32,685 nt of DNA from contig WKLE02003782.1 in assembly GCA_014885115.2 (NCBI GenBank), forward strand, positions 1-32,685. Reading direction: 5' to 3'. The stretch comes from Asterionellopsis glacialis (Eukaryota > Bacillariophyta > Plagiogrammaphyceae > Rhaphoneidales > Asterionellopsidaceae). The notes under the pieces were generated by a model. The model was given only the letters and a program-made list of their open reading frames with translations, was not told the DNA's origin and made no database searches. Made by a program: the position numbers and the translations under genes. The stretch's first letter is position 1. Each line of letters starts with the position of its first letter. This document shows positions 20,992 through 30,481 of the stretch, in pieces.

Positions 20992-23900
20992 ATGCCGGCA
21001 GATGGTTCGCTTTTGAACCGAATCAAAATGTTTGAAGAACAAACGCCCGAGAAATTTTCCCGTGCGTCACCTTCATCTGCATCCTCACCAGGGTGGAAAA
21101 AAACTTTTAGCAGCTCTGTAGTATCCCATGATTCTGCTTTAAAACGAACCACGTCAGATAACGATGCTAAAAGGATCAAATTTTTACAAAAATGTCATCG
21201 AAAAGCGTCTCCTACAGCGTCGTCCACAATAACGGATCCATCAACGAAGACCATTTCAAAAAGTAGGTCTATTAATGGATGTAAAGACCATCAAATACCA
21301 AACAGAAAAGCTCTGATATCTCATGGCTCCAGCAGAGTTGTAGCTTACTTCGACCAAAAGGTAGAAAATGAGGAAGATGGTGCTATTGATGAAGGTTCAC
21401 CTGAGAATAGTTCAACAGAAGGTATCACCGCAAAAGTCTCTGGGGCTGGGAAGGTTGTCTCCGGAAAGAACGTTACTAACACACAGTCTTCTAATCACAT
21501 GTTTGGTGTTGTTTTGCGAAAATCTGGTCGACTCCCCGAGGAAACGACGCCATCGAGTCCTCCCAATGAAATGCAAAATAGCCTCAATAACAAAACAGTG
21601 AAGGATCTCGAACCCAACAAGAAGTTTCCAGAGAAACAGCTTGTCCGTACGAGCACAGAACGGCCAAAAGAAAAGAAAATCGTTCCCTATTCTCTGCCAT
21701 TGAAACCCCCTACTCCTAACTGGAGAGGTGAGCAACGTTTGCAGCAAATAGTCGGGGAGAAGGAGAGCCGCAATGCTAAAAGCGATAGTTCTCGCGATGA
21801 GAATGAAAGTCGAGATTGTTTCAATGAAGAGCAGGTGGAAGTTTCCGAACCACTCACAGTGTCTACAGGAGAAACGGAGGACCCAAAGAGGGCGAATCCC
21901 TGGGCAAATGTCTCGTTGCGCAAAACTCCTCCAAATAGTGAAAATACTGTTTCGAACGGAAGTTTAGTAATTCAAAGGGGTAAGCTAACCTTAGAGGGAG
22001 TAGAGCTGACAAAAACCTCTGTTGCAAGGAAAACTCAATCTTCAAACCGAGTTCATCATCTGGGAAAACCCCCTACTCCCACTTCAACCCCGAAAGGTAT
22101 ACAATCTTCGCCAATTTCGGTGAGTAGGCACTTTGGTTTTCCTTCAAATGAGGCATCAGTTGCGAAGGATGAACAATCTCCAGGATGCATTAAAAAACAA
22201 ACGAACAACATCGGAAAGAATATTATTTCGACAATAGATCACTTTGATTCTGGTGTAAACCTGGATGATCGTTCCGTTGCTGCCTCGAGTACACAAGGGA
22301 GTATAGTTTGGAATAAGGGTTCACTTCAAAAGGAAAACCCGCATTCGCTGCTTGCTTCAACGAATATACTCAGTCTGTTTACGTCAACTGAAATCAGAGA
22401 CGATTGTTTGCATGCAATCGAGGTAGAGCAAGTAGAACAATTGATATCAAGGGAATGCCCAACAGATGAAGTGACTATACCGAGTGCCGACGACCCTGTT
22501 GCAAAGGTCGAGCAGAATTCTCAACTCAAAAAGCATGAAAGTTTCACCACGCAAGATATTACAAAGGAGATGACAGTAGAAAACGTTTTACTACAAGGTG
22601 CTCCTTCTATTGATGCTCTTTCTTCTGTTAGCAGGGACAGTGATGACACGCAAGGCACTTTGCAACTCATCAGCTTTGTGTCAATCACACCTTCTGGGAA
22701 TCCGTTAGAAATTAATCCTCCAGCCTCTGAAGCGGCGTTGACACGGTCTGTCAAATCAGAACTTACACAGGATGCAGTGGAACAAGAGGCATATGAGACC
22801 AGTGATGTTCTAAAAGGTCCAATGAACGAAACACATGACGGAGGAGATGCACTACCTAGTGACGATAATGAAGGTATTGAAGTCATCAGACACCTCGAAG
22901 TAAACTCTGAGGTTGACAACTCGCATCCCGAACCAAGTGATGACGAGCATCCAGAAGTAGTAGAAGAAAATCAAACCGAAAAGGACGAGAACACTCCAAA
23001 CAGTGCAAAGGATGATGCACATATTTCCGAAAAAGCAGATGATGTTGTCTCCAAAGTATCAGATTGCTTGGCAATTAATCCTCCAGCCTGCGAAGCGGCG
23101 CTGGTAAGGTCTGAAAAATCAAAACTTCCACAGTATCTAGGCGAACAAGAGGCATACGAGAACATTGAAGTTCCAAAAGAATCGATTAGGGAAGCGCACA
23201 CTGAAGGAGATGTACTGTCTAGTGAGAATGATGAAGATATTGAAGTCACCGAATCCATTGAAGTGTACTCTGAGGTAGACAACTCGCAGCCCAAACAGAT
23301 CGATACGGTGCCGACTGACGAACAATCAAAGGAGCGTTCAGAGGTTGAACAAGAAAATCACATCGAAAAGGATGAGGACGCACCATACAGCGCGACTGAT
23401 GATGCGCATACCTCCATAAATCCTGATGATGATGTCTCCAAAGCATCTGATTGTGATGATACGAATAAACTCAAAGCAGGGGAAGAGAGCAAAGATACTA
23501 GTGTTACTATTCTTGATGATGCATCGCAGTCACCCAAAGCATTGACATCAGAATCCCCGTCTATTAAGGAAGGGGAATGCTCACAAGGAGATGAAACGAT
23601 GAAAGGCTCTTCAACAAACAAAACTCTCAAAAACGACGTAGATCTTCCACAACGCTCTCAGAGCACACTTACCAGTGCTACTATTGTTGATGATGCATCG
23701 CAGTCATCCAAAGCAGTAACATCAAAATTTCAGTCTATTAAGGAAAGGGAATGCTCACTAGAAGATGAAACAATGAAAGGATTTTCAACAAACAAAATTC
23801 TCAACGCGGATGAAGATCTCCCGCCACGTTCCCCGGGAGGTCGCGGACGTCGCATGAATGTGATACGTAGCATTAAGAACCGCTCACACATCAGGGCCTG

Positions 23901-24549
23901 TCGTTTTTCCGAAACAGGGTATTCCACCACTGCAAATACTGAGAAATCTACCTCCTCTGTTTTGCAGAAAAAGTGGAATATAGATCCTAAGAAAAAGTTG
24001 AGGGAGAAGTCATCGCTTTATTCTGGTGGTACATCCGAAGAAAACTGTAAACCAACACGGAAAGTTACTACAGTCGACGAGAAGACGGCAAAAAATAGCG
24101 CACACAAACGGGCTTTGGTAGCCAAAAGGCAAAAGCTAAGGCAAGCGCTGAAACAGCAACAACACACAGATCAATATGGGGATGATGCTTCGGTTGCCTC
24201 AGTCGATACACAAAATTCTCGAGTCTCATCAGTTCTCGGCAAATACAGAGCCAGTCCTACTATTGACACTCAGAGTTCTCCAAAAGTGAGCCGTGGTGTT
24301 CGAATGGCAAGAGCCCTCAACATAACAAGCAGAACGACTCGCGGTAGATCTCCAAGTTCATCCTCATCAATAAAGAAAGCTGGAAGGTCGCCAAGTCCTT
24401 GTCCGTCATTAGGTTGTGTATCCACCCAAAGCAGTATTGGTCCGCCAGTGATAATAAGCGAATCGCAAGCTGGTGATATCCAGAGACCAGTGCCTCGTCG
24501 ATTAAATTCCTGCGAGAGACCAAGAGTCCGAAGAACTCAACTTCTTTAG
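20992..24549 (+). CDS. Unrecognised 1,185-residue Ser/Glu-rich protein with internal duplications
   Basis: One uninterrupted frame starts at ATG 20992 (ACATCATGC) and begins MPADGSLLNRIKMFEEQ. I do not recognise a domain. Most of the chain looks disordered: Ser/Thr/Pro-rich to ~residue 560, Glu/Asp-rich from ~570 to 960, then strongly basic with RGR, SRTTRGRSPSSSSS and GRSPSPCPS motifs at the C-terminus. Two tandem duplications are visible. A unit of about 121 residues starts at residue 574 (INPPASEAAL) and 695 (INPPACEAAL). A 58-residue unit carries DDASQSPKA and DDASQSSKA. Many SP sites suggest a phosphorylated scaffold, possibly nuclear or cytoskeletal, but that is inference. Base composition is gene-like with normal CG, unlike the repeat block upstream, so this is a host gene. 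Its 3' end faces the 3' end of TRAPPC2. Confidence 0.75.
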   Translation: MPADGSLLNRIKMFEEQTPEKFSRASPSSASSPGWKKTFSSSVVSHDSALKRTTSDNDAKRIKFLQKCHRKASPTASSTITDPSTKTISKSRSINGCKDHQIPNRKALISHGSSRVVAYFDQKVENEEDGAIDEGSPENSSTEGITAKVSGAGKVVSGKNVTNTQSSNHMFGVVLRKSGRLPEETTPSSPPNEMQNSLNNKTVKDLEPNKKFPEKQLVRTSTERPKEKKIVPYSLPLKPPTPNWRGEQRLQQIVGEKESRNAKSDSSRDENESRDCFNEEQVEVSEPLTVSTGETEDPKRANPWANVSLRKTPPNSENTVSNGSLVIQRGKLTLEGVELTKTSVARKTQSSNRVHHLGKPPTPTSTPKGIQSSPISVSRHFGFPSNEASVAKDEQSPGCIKKQTNNIGKNIISTIDHFDSGVNLDDRSVAASSTQGSIVWNKGSLQKENPHSLLASTNILSLFTSTEIRDDCLHAIEVEQVEQLISRECPTDEVTIPSADDPVAKVEQNSQLKKHESFTTQDITKEMTVENVLLQGAPSIDALSSVSRDSDDTQGTLQLISFVSITPSGNPLEINPPASEAALTRSVKSELTQDAVEQEAYETSDVLKGPMNETHDGGDALPSDDNEGIEVIRHLEVNSEVDNSHPEPSDDEHPEVVEENQTEKDENTPNSAKDDAHISEKADDVVSKVSDCLAINPPACEAALVRSEKSKLPQYLGEQEAYENIEVPKESIREAHTEGDVLSSENDEDIEVTESIEVYSEVDNSQPKQIDTVPTDEQSKERSEVEQENHIEKDEDAPYSATDDAHTSINPDDDVSKASDCDDTNKLKAGEESKDTSVTILDDASQSPKALTSESPSIKEGECSQGDETMKGSSTNKTLKNDVDLPQRSQSTLTSATIVDDASQSSKAVTSKFQSIKERECSLEDETMKGFSTNKILNADEDLPPRSPGGRGRRMNVIRSIKNRSHIRACRFSETGYSTTANTEKSTSSVLQKKWNIDPKKKLREKSSLYSGGTSEENCKPTRKVTTVDEKTAKNSAHKRALVAKRQKLRQALKQQQHTDQYGDDASVASVDTQNSRVSSVLGKYRASPTIDTQSSPKVSRGVRMARALNITSRTTRGRSPSSSSSIKKAGRSPSPCPSLGCVSTQSSIGPPVIISESQAGDIQRPVPRRLNSCERPRVRRTQLL

Positions 24550-24802
24550 AGGATCGACTTGTGCTGTTTTTTTTTCAGGATCTGGTTTAAGAAGTAGTAT
24601 TCTTCTGAAAAGACTCGCTCGCAGATGCCGAGCAACATGAAGCATCTTTTGGGGTTTGGGGGGAATATACCAGTTGGTTTTTGAATATGAAAAACCATAA
24701 ATCTATTAAGAGATCTGTTACAATTTCCTCCTATTTTTGACCTTCGAGTATACGGAAGTGTTTGAAATCCACATTTTTGTAAAGCCCCTTTCTAGCCGAT
24801 TT

Positions 24803-25486
24803 TTATGAAAGGTATCTTCGAGCCACTGCACGAACTCTAGTATCAAAGAATTTGGAAGTTATCGGTGTGTCGTATTTATAGAACGGGTTCATGGACAGCT
24901 TGAATGCATAGATATTTGGAGGCAGAGAGAAACAAGTGGAACGCACATAACGAATGTTTTAATGAATCTTTACAAGTAAGGTGCTTCAACACTCACAATT
25001 TATCTTAAGCTGTCCTTACCTTTACATATAATTCATATACTTCATTGAAAAAGTTTTTGATGCTATCTTCGTTCTTGCCGCCATGTAAGAGCATAAACTT
25101 TATATTTCCAGCAGTTAAAAATGTTGAAACTTGTTGATGATTGATCTATTGGGATTTTGTCAAAGGGTAAAATTTAAACGAAACATTTGAAATCGCCAAT
25201 GGCGGGAATGTAAGAAAAAATATTTGAGAGCAAACAAAATGATAAGAAACAATGTTTGAATGAACCCAGTTGCACGTACCTTATCAACAACTTTAAGATA
25301 CATATTGTTCGTAGTCCACGAGGCTTTATCTACCAAATCCAATGCCGAGTGTAAAACAAAATAATTTTGCCGTGTTACAGAATCTGATGTTCCACTTGAT
25401 GTGCCACCAAGTTTATGAAATTCAGCTTCATAAAGAGGTTCGTTCTTGCCCACAATTACAAACAGCAAAAGTTGCGACGACGCCAT
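24803..25486 (-). CDS. TRAPPC2: TRAPPC2/sedlin, TRAPP complex subunit (three exons)
   Basis: Exons 25486-25280, 25145-25020 and 24898-24803 join in phase 0 across introns of 134 nt (GTACGT...CAATAG) and 121 nt (GTAAGG...TTCAAG). The product has 142 residues; human sedlin has 140. Diagnostic stretches are [14 protein letters not shown] near the start, [20 protein letters not shown] at the end of exon 1, [18 protein letters not shown] and [15 protein letters not shown] in exon 2, and [13 protein letters not shown] in exon 3, each matching sedlin in order. The start is ATG at 25486; the frame is open further upstream but the family begins here. The protein has a longin-like fold and is a core subunit of the TRAPP tethering and Rab-GEF complexes in ER-Golgi transport. 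It diverges from the NhaD gene. Confidence 0.93.
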
Positions 25487-25920
25487 GGTGAAAAGGGGAA
25501 TGAAAAATGTCTTCGAAAGGATCCAACGGAAGTCATGTGGCTCTCCCCGCCCCGGATCCCTCAGAACGCCAAGACCCTCCCCGTCCCGATACACCTTAAC
25601 TTTCAGGTGACAAGGAAAGCCGGCCGGAGAGATCGTCATCATGACGTCGACAGACCGGAAGTTGATGAAATATGCGCGCGGTCGACGAGCGGAGCATGAG
25701 GTGAGGGGAACGTGTGTTTGTGTGACGTGTTAATTCAAAAATAATATTCGTTCGGCCAGGAGTGCCCGACTTCACGGCCTCACCAACTATTCTCGTTTTT
25801 TTGTTGAACGGCTCTGGCAAATCCTTTATCACTCTTATCAAACGATTCACACAGATCACATCTCCGTTCACAAAACCCCTGATTTCTCTGATTGAAAGAG
25901 GAGAAAATAAATCTAACACG
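25487..25920. promoter_or_regulatory. Shared divergent upstream region with two TGACGT sites
   Basis: 434 bp separate the starts of TRAPPC2 (-) and the NhaD gene (+). TGACGTC lies at 25642-25648 and TGACGT at 25723-25728. TGACGT-type cAMP/CO2-response elements bound by bZIP factors are known from Phaeodactylum carbonic-anhydrase promoters. That these copies act here is inference, since a six-base site is common. The stretch is CG-rich with GTCGAC twice (25646 and 25681). Confidence 0.35.
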
Positions 25921-27612
25921 ATGATGTTTGGTGGTGTCAGGTGCCGCAATGCGGCATTTCTTGCCTCCCTTCTTTTTAGTCAGGTAAATTCATTCACTTT
26001 GAATGGTCCCAAAAGTTCTTTCACGCCTTCTTCTTCCATCAGACATCTGAAGACGGCAATGCCCCCACAAATTGTGGCTCGCCCAGGATACGATAGTGTT
26101 CGTCGTAATTTCTTTGGCAAAGACAAAGAAAAGGCAATTGTTCCAGAAGTCATTGTAGAAGAGGAAGACGAGGGAGAAGAACTTAAAGAAAATCTCATTA
26201 AGGCTGGTACCATTGGTCTTACGGTCGTTGCGTTTACAGGATTTTTCTCTCAATCTCCTTGGTTGCATGAACACGCTGATGCTGCCATGATTGCTATTTT
26301 TATTCTTGGATACTTGGGAATTATCTTCGAAGAAGTAATTGAGTTCAACAAGGCTGGAGTTGCACTTCTAATGAGTACTGGATTATGGGTCACCTATGCT
26401 GATTACTTTGCTAGTGCCGATGGTGTCGCCACTGATGGTGTTATTGCTCAACTAGGCGAGCAGCTTTCAGAAGTTTCTGATATTTGCTTTTTCCTTTTGG
26501 CAGCTTCCACTATCGTTGAAGTGGTTGATGCTCATGAGGGATTTAAAGTTGTTACCAACCAAATTAAAACTACCTCAAAGAAGGGACTTTTCTGGGTTAT
26601 CGGATTCCTAACCTTCTTCCTTTCGGCAATCCTTAACAACCTTACCGTCACAATCGTTATGGTTTCTCTTCTGCGGAAGCTTATCCCCGAAGAGAGCGAA
26701 AGGCGTCTCTTCGGAGCCATGGTTGTAGTTGCTGCAAACGCAGGAGGAGTATGGACTCCCATTGGTGATGTGACTACTACTATGCTCTGGATCAACCACC
26801 AACTTTCCACCATCCCTACCATCACAGAATTGTTCCTTCCATCCTTAGTGTGCCTCGTTGGGTCTCTTGCATTCCTTGTCGGCAAGATTGAAGAGGACGA
26901 AGGTGGATCTCAATTGCCCGAAGCCACTGAGGTTGATGCCCAAACCACTCTTGTGTTCTGGTCTGGTATTGCTTGTCTCTTGGCCGTGCCTGTCTTCAAC
27001 GAATTGACTGGATTGCCTCCTTACCTTGCCATGCTTACTGGTCTTGGAGCTATGTGGACTTTGACTGACATTATCCACATGGGAAAAAAAGAAAATGAAT
27101 ACCTCAAGGTGCCCGCTGCTTTGGCAAAGCTCGACATCTCTGGTATTCTATTTTTCTTGGGAATCTTGATGAGCATCGGTGTACTTGACAAGAGTGGTCT
27201 TCTCAAGGACTTAGCCATCTATCTCAGCGACAACTTGCCAAGTCTGGATATTATTGCGACCGTCATTGGATTAGCATCTGCTCTAATTGACAACGTCCCC
27301 TTGGTTGCTGCTACCATGGGAATGTACGATATCGCTGACTACGCCACCGATGACAGACTCTGGCAGCTCATTGCTTTATGTGCCGGTACAGGAGGATCTA
27401 TTTTAGTGATTGGATCTGCAAGTGGCGTAGCCCTCATGGGATTGGAAAAGGTGGACTTTTTGTGGTACGCCAAGAACGTCTCAATCGGTGCTGCTGTTGG
27501 GTATTTCGCAGGTATTGCTGCATACCTAGCTCAGAATGCTGTGCTTTCGGGTGGACTCTTGCCACAAGCCGCTGTAGCTGTTGATGCTGTTACAAGTTCA
27601 GGTGTAATGTAA
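25921..27612 (+). CDS. nhaD: NhaD-type Na+/H+ antiporter, probably plastid-targeted
   Basis: A single-exon frame gives 563 residues from the ATG at 25921. The frame is open 159 nt further up, but this ATG follows ACACG and yields a signal peptide (AAFLASLLFSQVNSF). Cleavage before Phe with Ser/Pro-rich residues after it resembles the diatom bipartite plastid presequence. An acidic linker at ~75-90 is followed by 12-13 membrane helices. NhaD-family blocks are present: FEEVIEFNKAGVALLMS, LNNLTVTIVM (~238), PIGDVTTTMLW (~280), ALIDNVPLVAATMGM (~454) and GTGGSILVIGSASGVALMG. The Asp/Thr residues of GDVTT and the IDN motif belong to the ion site in characterised NhaD proteins. The relative NHD1 sits in the chloroplast envelope of plants and exports sodium. 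Localisation to the plastid is inferred; the secretory pathway or plasma membrane is the alternative. Confidence 0.92.
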   Translation: MMFGGVRCRNAAFLASLLFSQVNSFTLNGPKSSFTPSSSIRHLKTAMPPQIVARPGYDSVRRNFFGKDKEKAIVPEVIVEEEDEGEELKENLIKAGTIGLTVVAFTGFFSQSPWLHEHADAAMIAIFILGYLGIIFEEVIEFNKAGVALLMSTGLWVTYADYFASADGVATDGVIAQLGEQLSEVSDICFFLLAASTIVEVVDAHEGFKVVTNQIKTTSKKGLFWVIGFLTFFLSAILNNLTVTIVMVSLLRKLIPEESERRLFGAMVVVAANAGGVWTPIGDVTTTMLWINHQLSTIPTITELFLPSLVCLVGSLAFLVGKIEEDEGGSQLPEATEVDAQTTLVFWSGIACLLAVPVFNELTGLPPYLAMLTGLGAMWTLTDIIHMGKKENEYLKVPAALAKLDISGILFFLGILMSIGVLDKSGLLKDLAIYLSDNLPSLDIIATVIGLASALIDNVPLVAATMGMYDIADYATDDRLWQLIALCAGTGGSILVIGSASGVALMGLEKVDFLWYAKNVSIGAAVGYFAGIAAYLAQNAVLSGGLLPQAAVAVDAVTSSGVM

Positions 27613-28473
27613 CTTTAAAAGCAAATTGCAAGATAATCCAATGGTCATACTAGTTTGTATTAGCTTTTTCCATTGACTTTATGCCAGTTACGATTTGGTT
27701 CTGTTGTTGCAGTGCTGACATGCGCCTGAACATTAATGAGCTTTGTCCGCTAATCTTAAGTTTTGCGTTAGGATCCCAAGTAGGAGAATGAATCAACCCC
27801 AATAATTGTACGAGTATGGGTCCAACTAGGACTTATCTAGAAACCAACTGTCGATTGCACAATTTGGTCCGACCCAATTGAAAATACCACGCATATGATG
27901 TGTGCCAATTCTTAAAAGGCATCACCTTTTTTCTTCTCCGTCTTCTAGCTTTCCTGCATTCATGTGTTGTGGTACCCTTGAATTTTTTTTTCTGTTCTCT
28001 AAACAAAAAATCAAAAACTCACGAGAGGTCCTACCGGTGCTCTGGGTAGAACCTAAATAATTGGGCATCCAGTTATTTTTTTTTAAATACGTACCTTACA
28101 GATTACAGACAATTCCTCTACCTGTACTCGTACAATACCTGGTACGCTCCGGTACCGGTTTACCACTACGTGCTCGTAGGTACCAGGTATTCCTCTTCTG
28201 TAGCAACTACGTACATACAGTACCAGGGTACCAGAACTGTCTATGTAGGACAAGGACCTCAGACCTAAAAAGTGGGGGAGCGAAGATAAAATCAATAAAA
28301 CGGGGTGTCACAGGCTCAAGGCAACGGACGAGGACAACCTGCTTTCAGAAGGTCAACGGGGGGCAGCCAACAGCTAACAGGTCCTAGTAGGTCCTCTAGT
28401 CCTAGTCCTAGGACCCTACCGGTAACAACATCCACAGCTCGTAAGGTTCAGTTTGTCTAAAGGGGCATTGACG
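27613..28473. other. Intergenic region with a GTACC-rich island
   Basis: No gene is supported. 28030-28260 and 28380-28435 are crowded with GGTACCGG, TACCTGGTACG, GGTACCAGG, CAGTACCAGGGTACC, AGTCCTAGTCCTAGGACC and CCTACCGGTAAC. The short plus-strand frame over 28061-28387 is low-complexity reading of this island. The last ~40 bases form the leader of the complex I gene. Confidence 0.6.
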
Positions 28474-28932
28474 ATGTCGATGGCAACCGGCATTACCGCG
28501 CTACGCCGCCTAACGCGTGCGACTATCCAAAGGCAGCAACGCCGTTGGATGGGATCAGACATGCCAACACCACAATCCATGAAGGCTGAATTGTGGCAGG
28601 GGCACTCAAAGGAACCCGAAGGATGGGAAACCACCATCTATCTCACGTACGCTGCTGCTGCCGTTTTGTTTGTGGGTGTTGCTATGGCTCCCGACACATC
28701 TATCCAGCACTGGGCACAAGGAGAAGCTCAAGCTCGATTAGATTTGAAAGCCGAAGGCAAAGTTACAGAGTTTGAGTTTGGAAAACATTATAACACGCCT
28801 GAAAGCAGTCAGGAAGAATTTGATTCCTTTATGCTCAAGTCCATCAAGCCCGGAGAGGACGACGACGACGATGATGAGGACGAAGACGAAGACGAAGAAG
28901 AGGATGAGGAGGAAGAAGAAGATGACGAATAA
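28474..28932 (+). CDS. NDUFB11: Mitochondrial complex I ESSS/NDUFB11-like subunit
   Basis: The first in-frame ATG is at 28474 and gives 152 residues. Residues 1-27 are Arg-rich without acidic residues (ALRRLTRATIQRQQRRW), typical of a mitochondrial presequence. The membrane helix is TIYLTYAAAAVLFVGVAMA (~54-72). GWE before it and PDTSIQHWAQGEAQARL after it match the signature of the ESSS subunit of fungal and animal NADH:ubiquinone oxidoreductase. In the family this is a single-pass accessory subunit of the membrane arm of complex I. The odd feature is the C-terminus: residues 128-152 are entirely Asp/Glu, encoded by imperfect GAC/GAA/GAT/GAG repeats (28855-28929). It stands alone, with the NhaD gene upstream in the same direction. 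Confidence 0.8.
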   Translation: MSMATGITALRRLTRATIQRQQRRWMGSDMPTPQSMKAELWQGHSKEPEGWETTIYLTYAAAAVLFVGVAMAPDTSIQHWAQGEAQARLDLKAEGKVTEFEFGKHYNTPESSQEEFDSFMLKSIKPGEDDDDDDEDEDEDEEEDEEEEEDDE

Positions 28933-29530
28933 GTAAAATTTGTTTGCTAAAACAAAATGTTGATAAAAATGGTTGGAAATACCAACTTTCGATTGAGAAT
29001 TAGACTTGATGAAAACAAATCTTGTTTTCATAAAACCTAAAGATTAAAATTGTTGATTAATACTGTGTAGCTATTTGCATCATTGATTGTTTTTACTACC
29101 TTATTCATCCACTTTATTAAAGAAGAAACATACATACACCCCTTGGGCAAAAAGGTTTGGATCATTCTACAAACAGTAACGATGCGCGTGCATGCTCGCT
29201 AAACTGACGAGGCTACTTGGAACCGTATTCTATAAGTTTATTTTTACAGCTAGTGCGAAACAATCTGAACAATCTGAACGATTTCTTCAAAAGATTGGCT
29301 TTTTGAGATAATATGGATTGCAAGTCAAGACAACCTCATCTAACTTCGCATCAATCTTTTTTTGAACAAATACGGGTAGGACTAGGACTCTCTACTGGGC
29401 AAAAATAGGACCTACCACAAAATCCATAAGGGACCCTTTCATTTCAGCCTGCAAATTTCCTTACGATTTCAACAGCCAAGTGAATTACTATAGCTTTGCA
29501 TCTGCTAGTCAAAGCAAGGTTCTGATATCT
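28933..29530. other. Intergenic region between convergent genes
   Basis: No gene is seen. 28990-29040 contains complementary AAAACAAATCTTGTTTTCAT, which can form a hairpin near the end of the complex I gene and may lie in its 3' UTR. 29374-29420 is a small AGGTCC/GTAGGAC-rich patch. The last ~100 bases may include a final exon of the oxygenase gene. Confidence 0.5.
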
Positions 29531-30481
29531 TCAATTTGGCAAACACGCAATGAGATCCAGCCAGGTACTTACGCTTTCCTTTATTTTTGCACTCAGCATA
29601 AATTGCGCCACAACCTTTTCGCCACGTTGAACTTGGCCACCGTGGTGCAAGGACAGAGTTTCACGTTCCCGAGAATCGGCGCCATCTTTATTTGTATGCA
29701 AAGGGAATCCTGATGAAAAAAAAAGGAGCCCACGACCAACCTGGGGAGATATTTTGCAATCTACGAGGGGAAAGCAAGTATCACCTCCCATGCAATTATC
29801 ACCATTTAAATACAATAGCAAAGTTGCGTCACAAGGATCGATATGGGGTACCTGTGACTCTCCTTGAGAATACCTGACAATTGTAGCATCGTCGACGTTC
29901 CAGGAAGCCTGAAACGAGTCAAGCACGCGAGGCAGTACTAAAGCCTCAAGATCCGATCGAAGTTTCGGTGGCATAACTAGACGCTGCCCAGAATTTTTAA
30001 ATGACTCCTCATCAGCCGACAGTTCCATTAAGAGCCGACCTTCCTTTGATTTCCATCGTTCAACTGCTTGCCTCCTCTGGATAGCGTTTGCTCCTTTGAT
30101 AATGTCTTGTTCATCTATGAGCTCTGGACTTTTAGTCACAGCCCAAACAAAGCTCTTGACTGGCGAATATTTGTACTCCACAGGAACTGACAAACCAGTT
30201 TTTGTAACTACGAAATTAAAGTGGGCGTCTTCTTCAGCCTCCGCACCCGTTGCGAAAACATCTTCCTGATAATCAGATGTGACGGGAATTCCTCCTTTTG
30301 CCAACATATTATTTGCAAGAAGTACTTCATCCTTTGAAATGAGGTCATCAATCGTGACGATGATTGGAGGTTCTTCACGGACCAACCGAACATTTGGTGT
30401 AAGGAGAGAAAAGGTCCCATTGTAGCAAGTAAATAAAAGTAAATAAATGAGGAAGCGTTTTGAACAGTATACATTCTTCAT
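29531..30481 (-). CDS. Prolyl 4-hydroxylase-like 2-oxoglutarate/Fe(II) dioxygenase
   Basis: The ATG at 30481 opens 316 residues. Residues 9-25 form a hydrophobic signal or anchor (FLIYLLLFTCYNGTFSL), so it probably enters the ER. The catalytic domain begins near 175. VPHIDPCDATLLLYLN supplies H213 and D215; GGDTCFP and GRGLLFFSSG are the usual barrel strands; SLHHGGQVQRGEKVVAQF supplies the distal His (H279 by alignment with HAGCPV) and Lys289 for 2-oxoglutarate. All expected metal and cosubstrate ligands are present. The substrate (collagen-like, Skp1-like or other prolines) cannot be told. The 3' end is uncertain: a consensus donor GTAAGT lies right after residue 303 (intron would start at 29572), so the last 13 residues of the unspliced frame may not be real. 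Possible acceptors lie near 29510 and 29450. Confidence 0.85.
   Translation of the reverse strand: MKNVYCSKRFLIYLLLFTCYNGTFSLLTPNVRLVREEPPIIVTIDDLISKDEVLLANNMLAKGGIPVTSDYQEDVFATGAEAEEDAHFNFVVTKTGLSVPVEYKYSPVKSFVWAVTKSPELIDEQDIIKGANAIQRRQAVERWKSKEGRLLMELSADEESFKNSGQRLVMPPKLRSDLEALVLPRVLDSFQASWNVDDATIVRYSQGESQVPHIDPCDATLLLYLNGDNCMGGDTCFPLVDCKISPQVGRGLLFFSSGFPLHTNKDGADSRERETLSLHHGGQVQRGEKVVAQFMLSAKIKESVSTWLDLIACLPN

Noticed and set aside
25160..25642. Unspliced 160-codon minus-strand frame as the TRAPPC2 product
   Set aside because: Its N-terminal extension and its last ~35 residues (intron read-through) do not belong to sedlin; the three-exon model restores the whole family sequence.
28061..28387. 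108-codon frame upstream of the complex I gene
   Set aside because: Reads through the GTACC-rich island; composition is that of the repeats.
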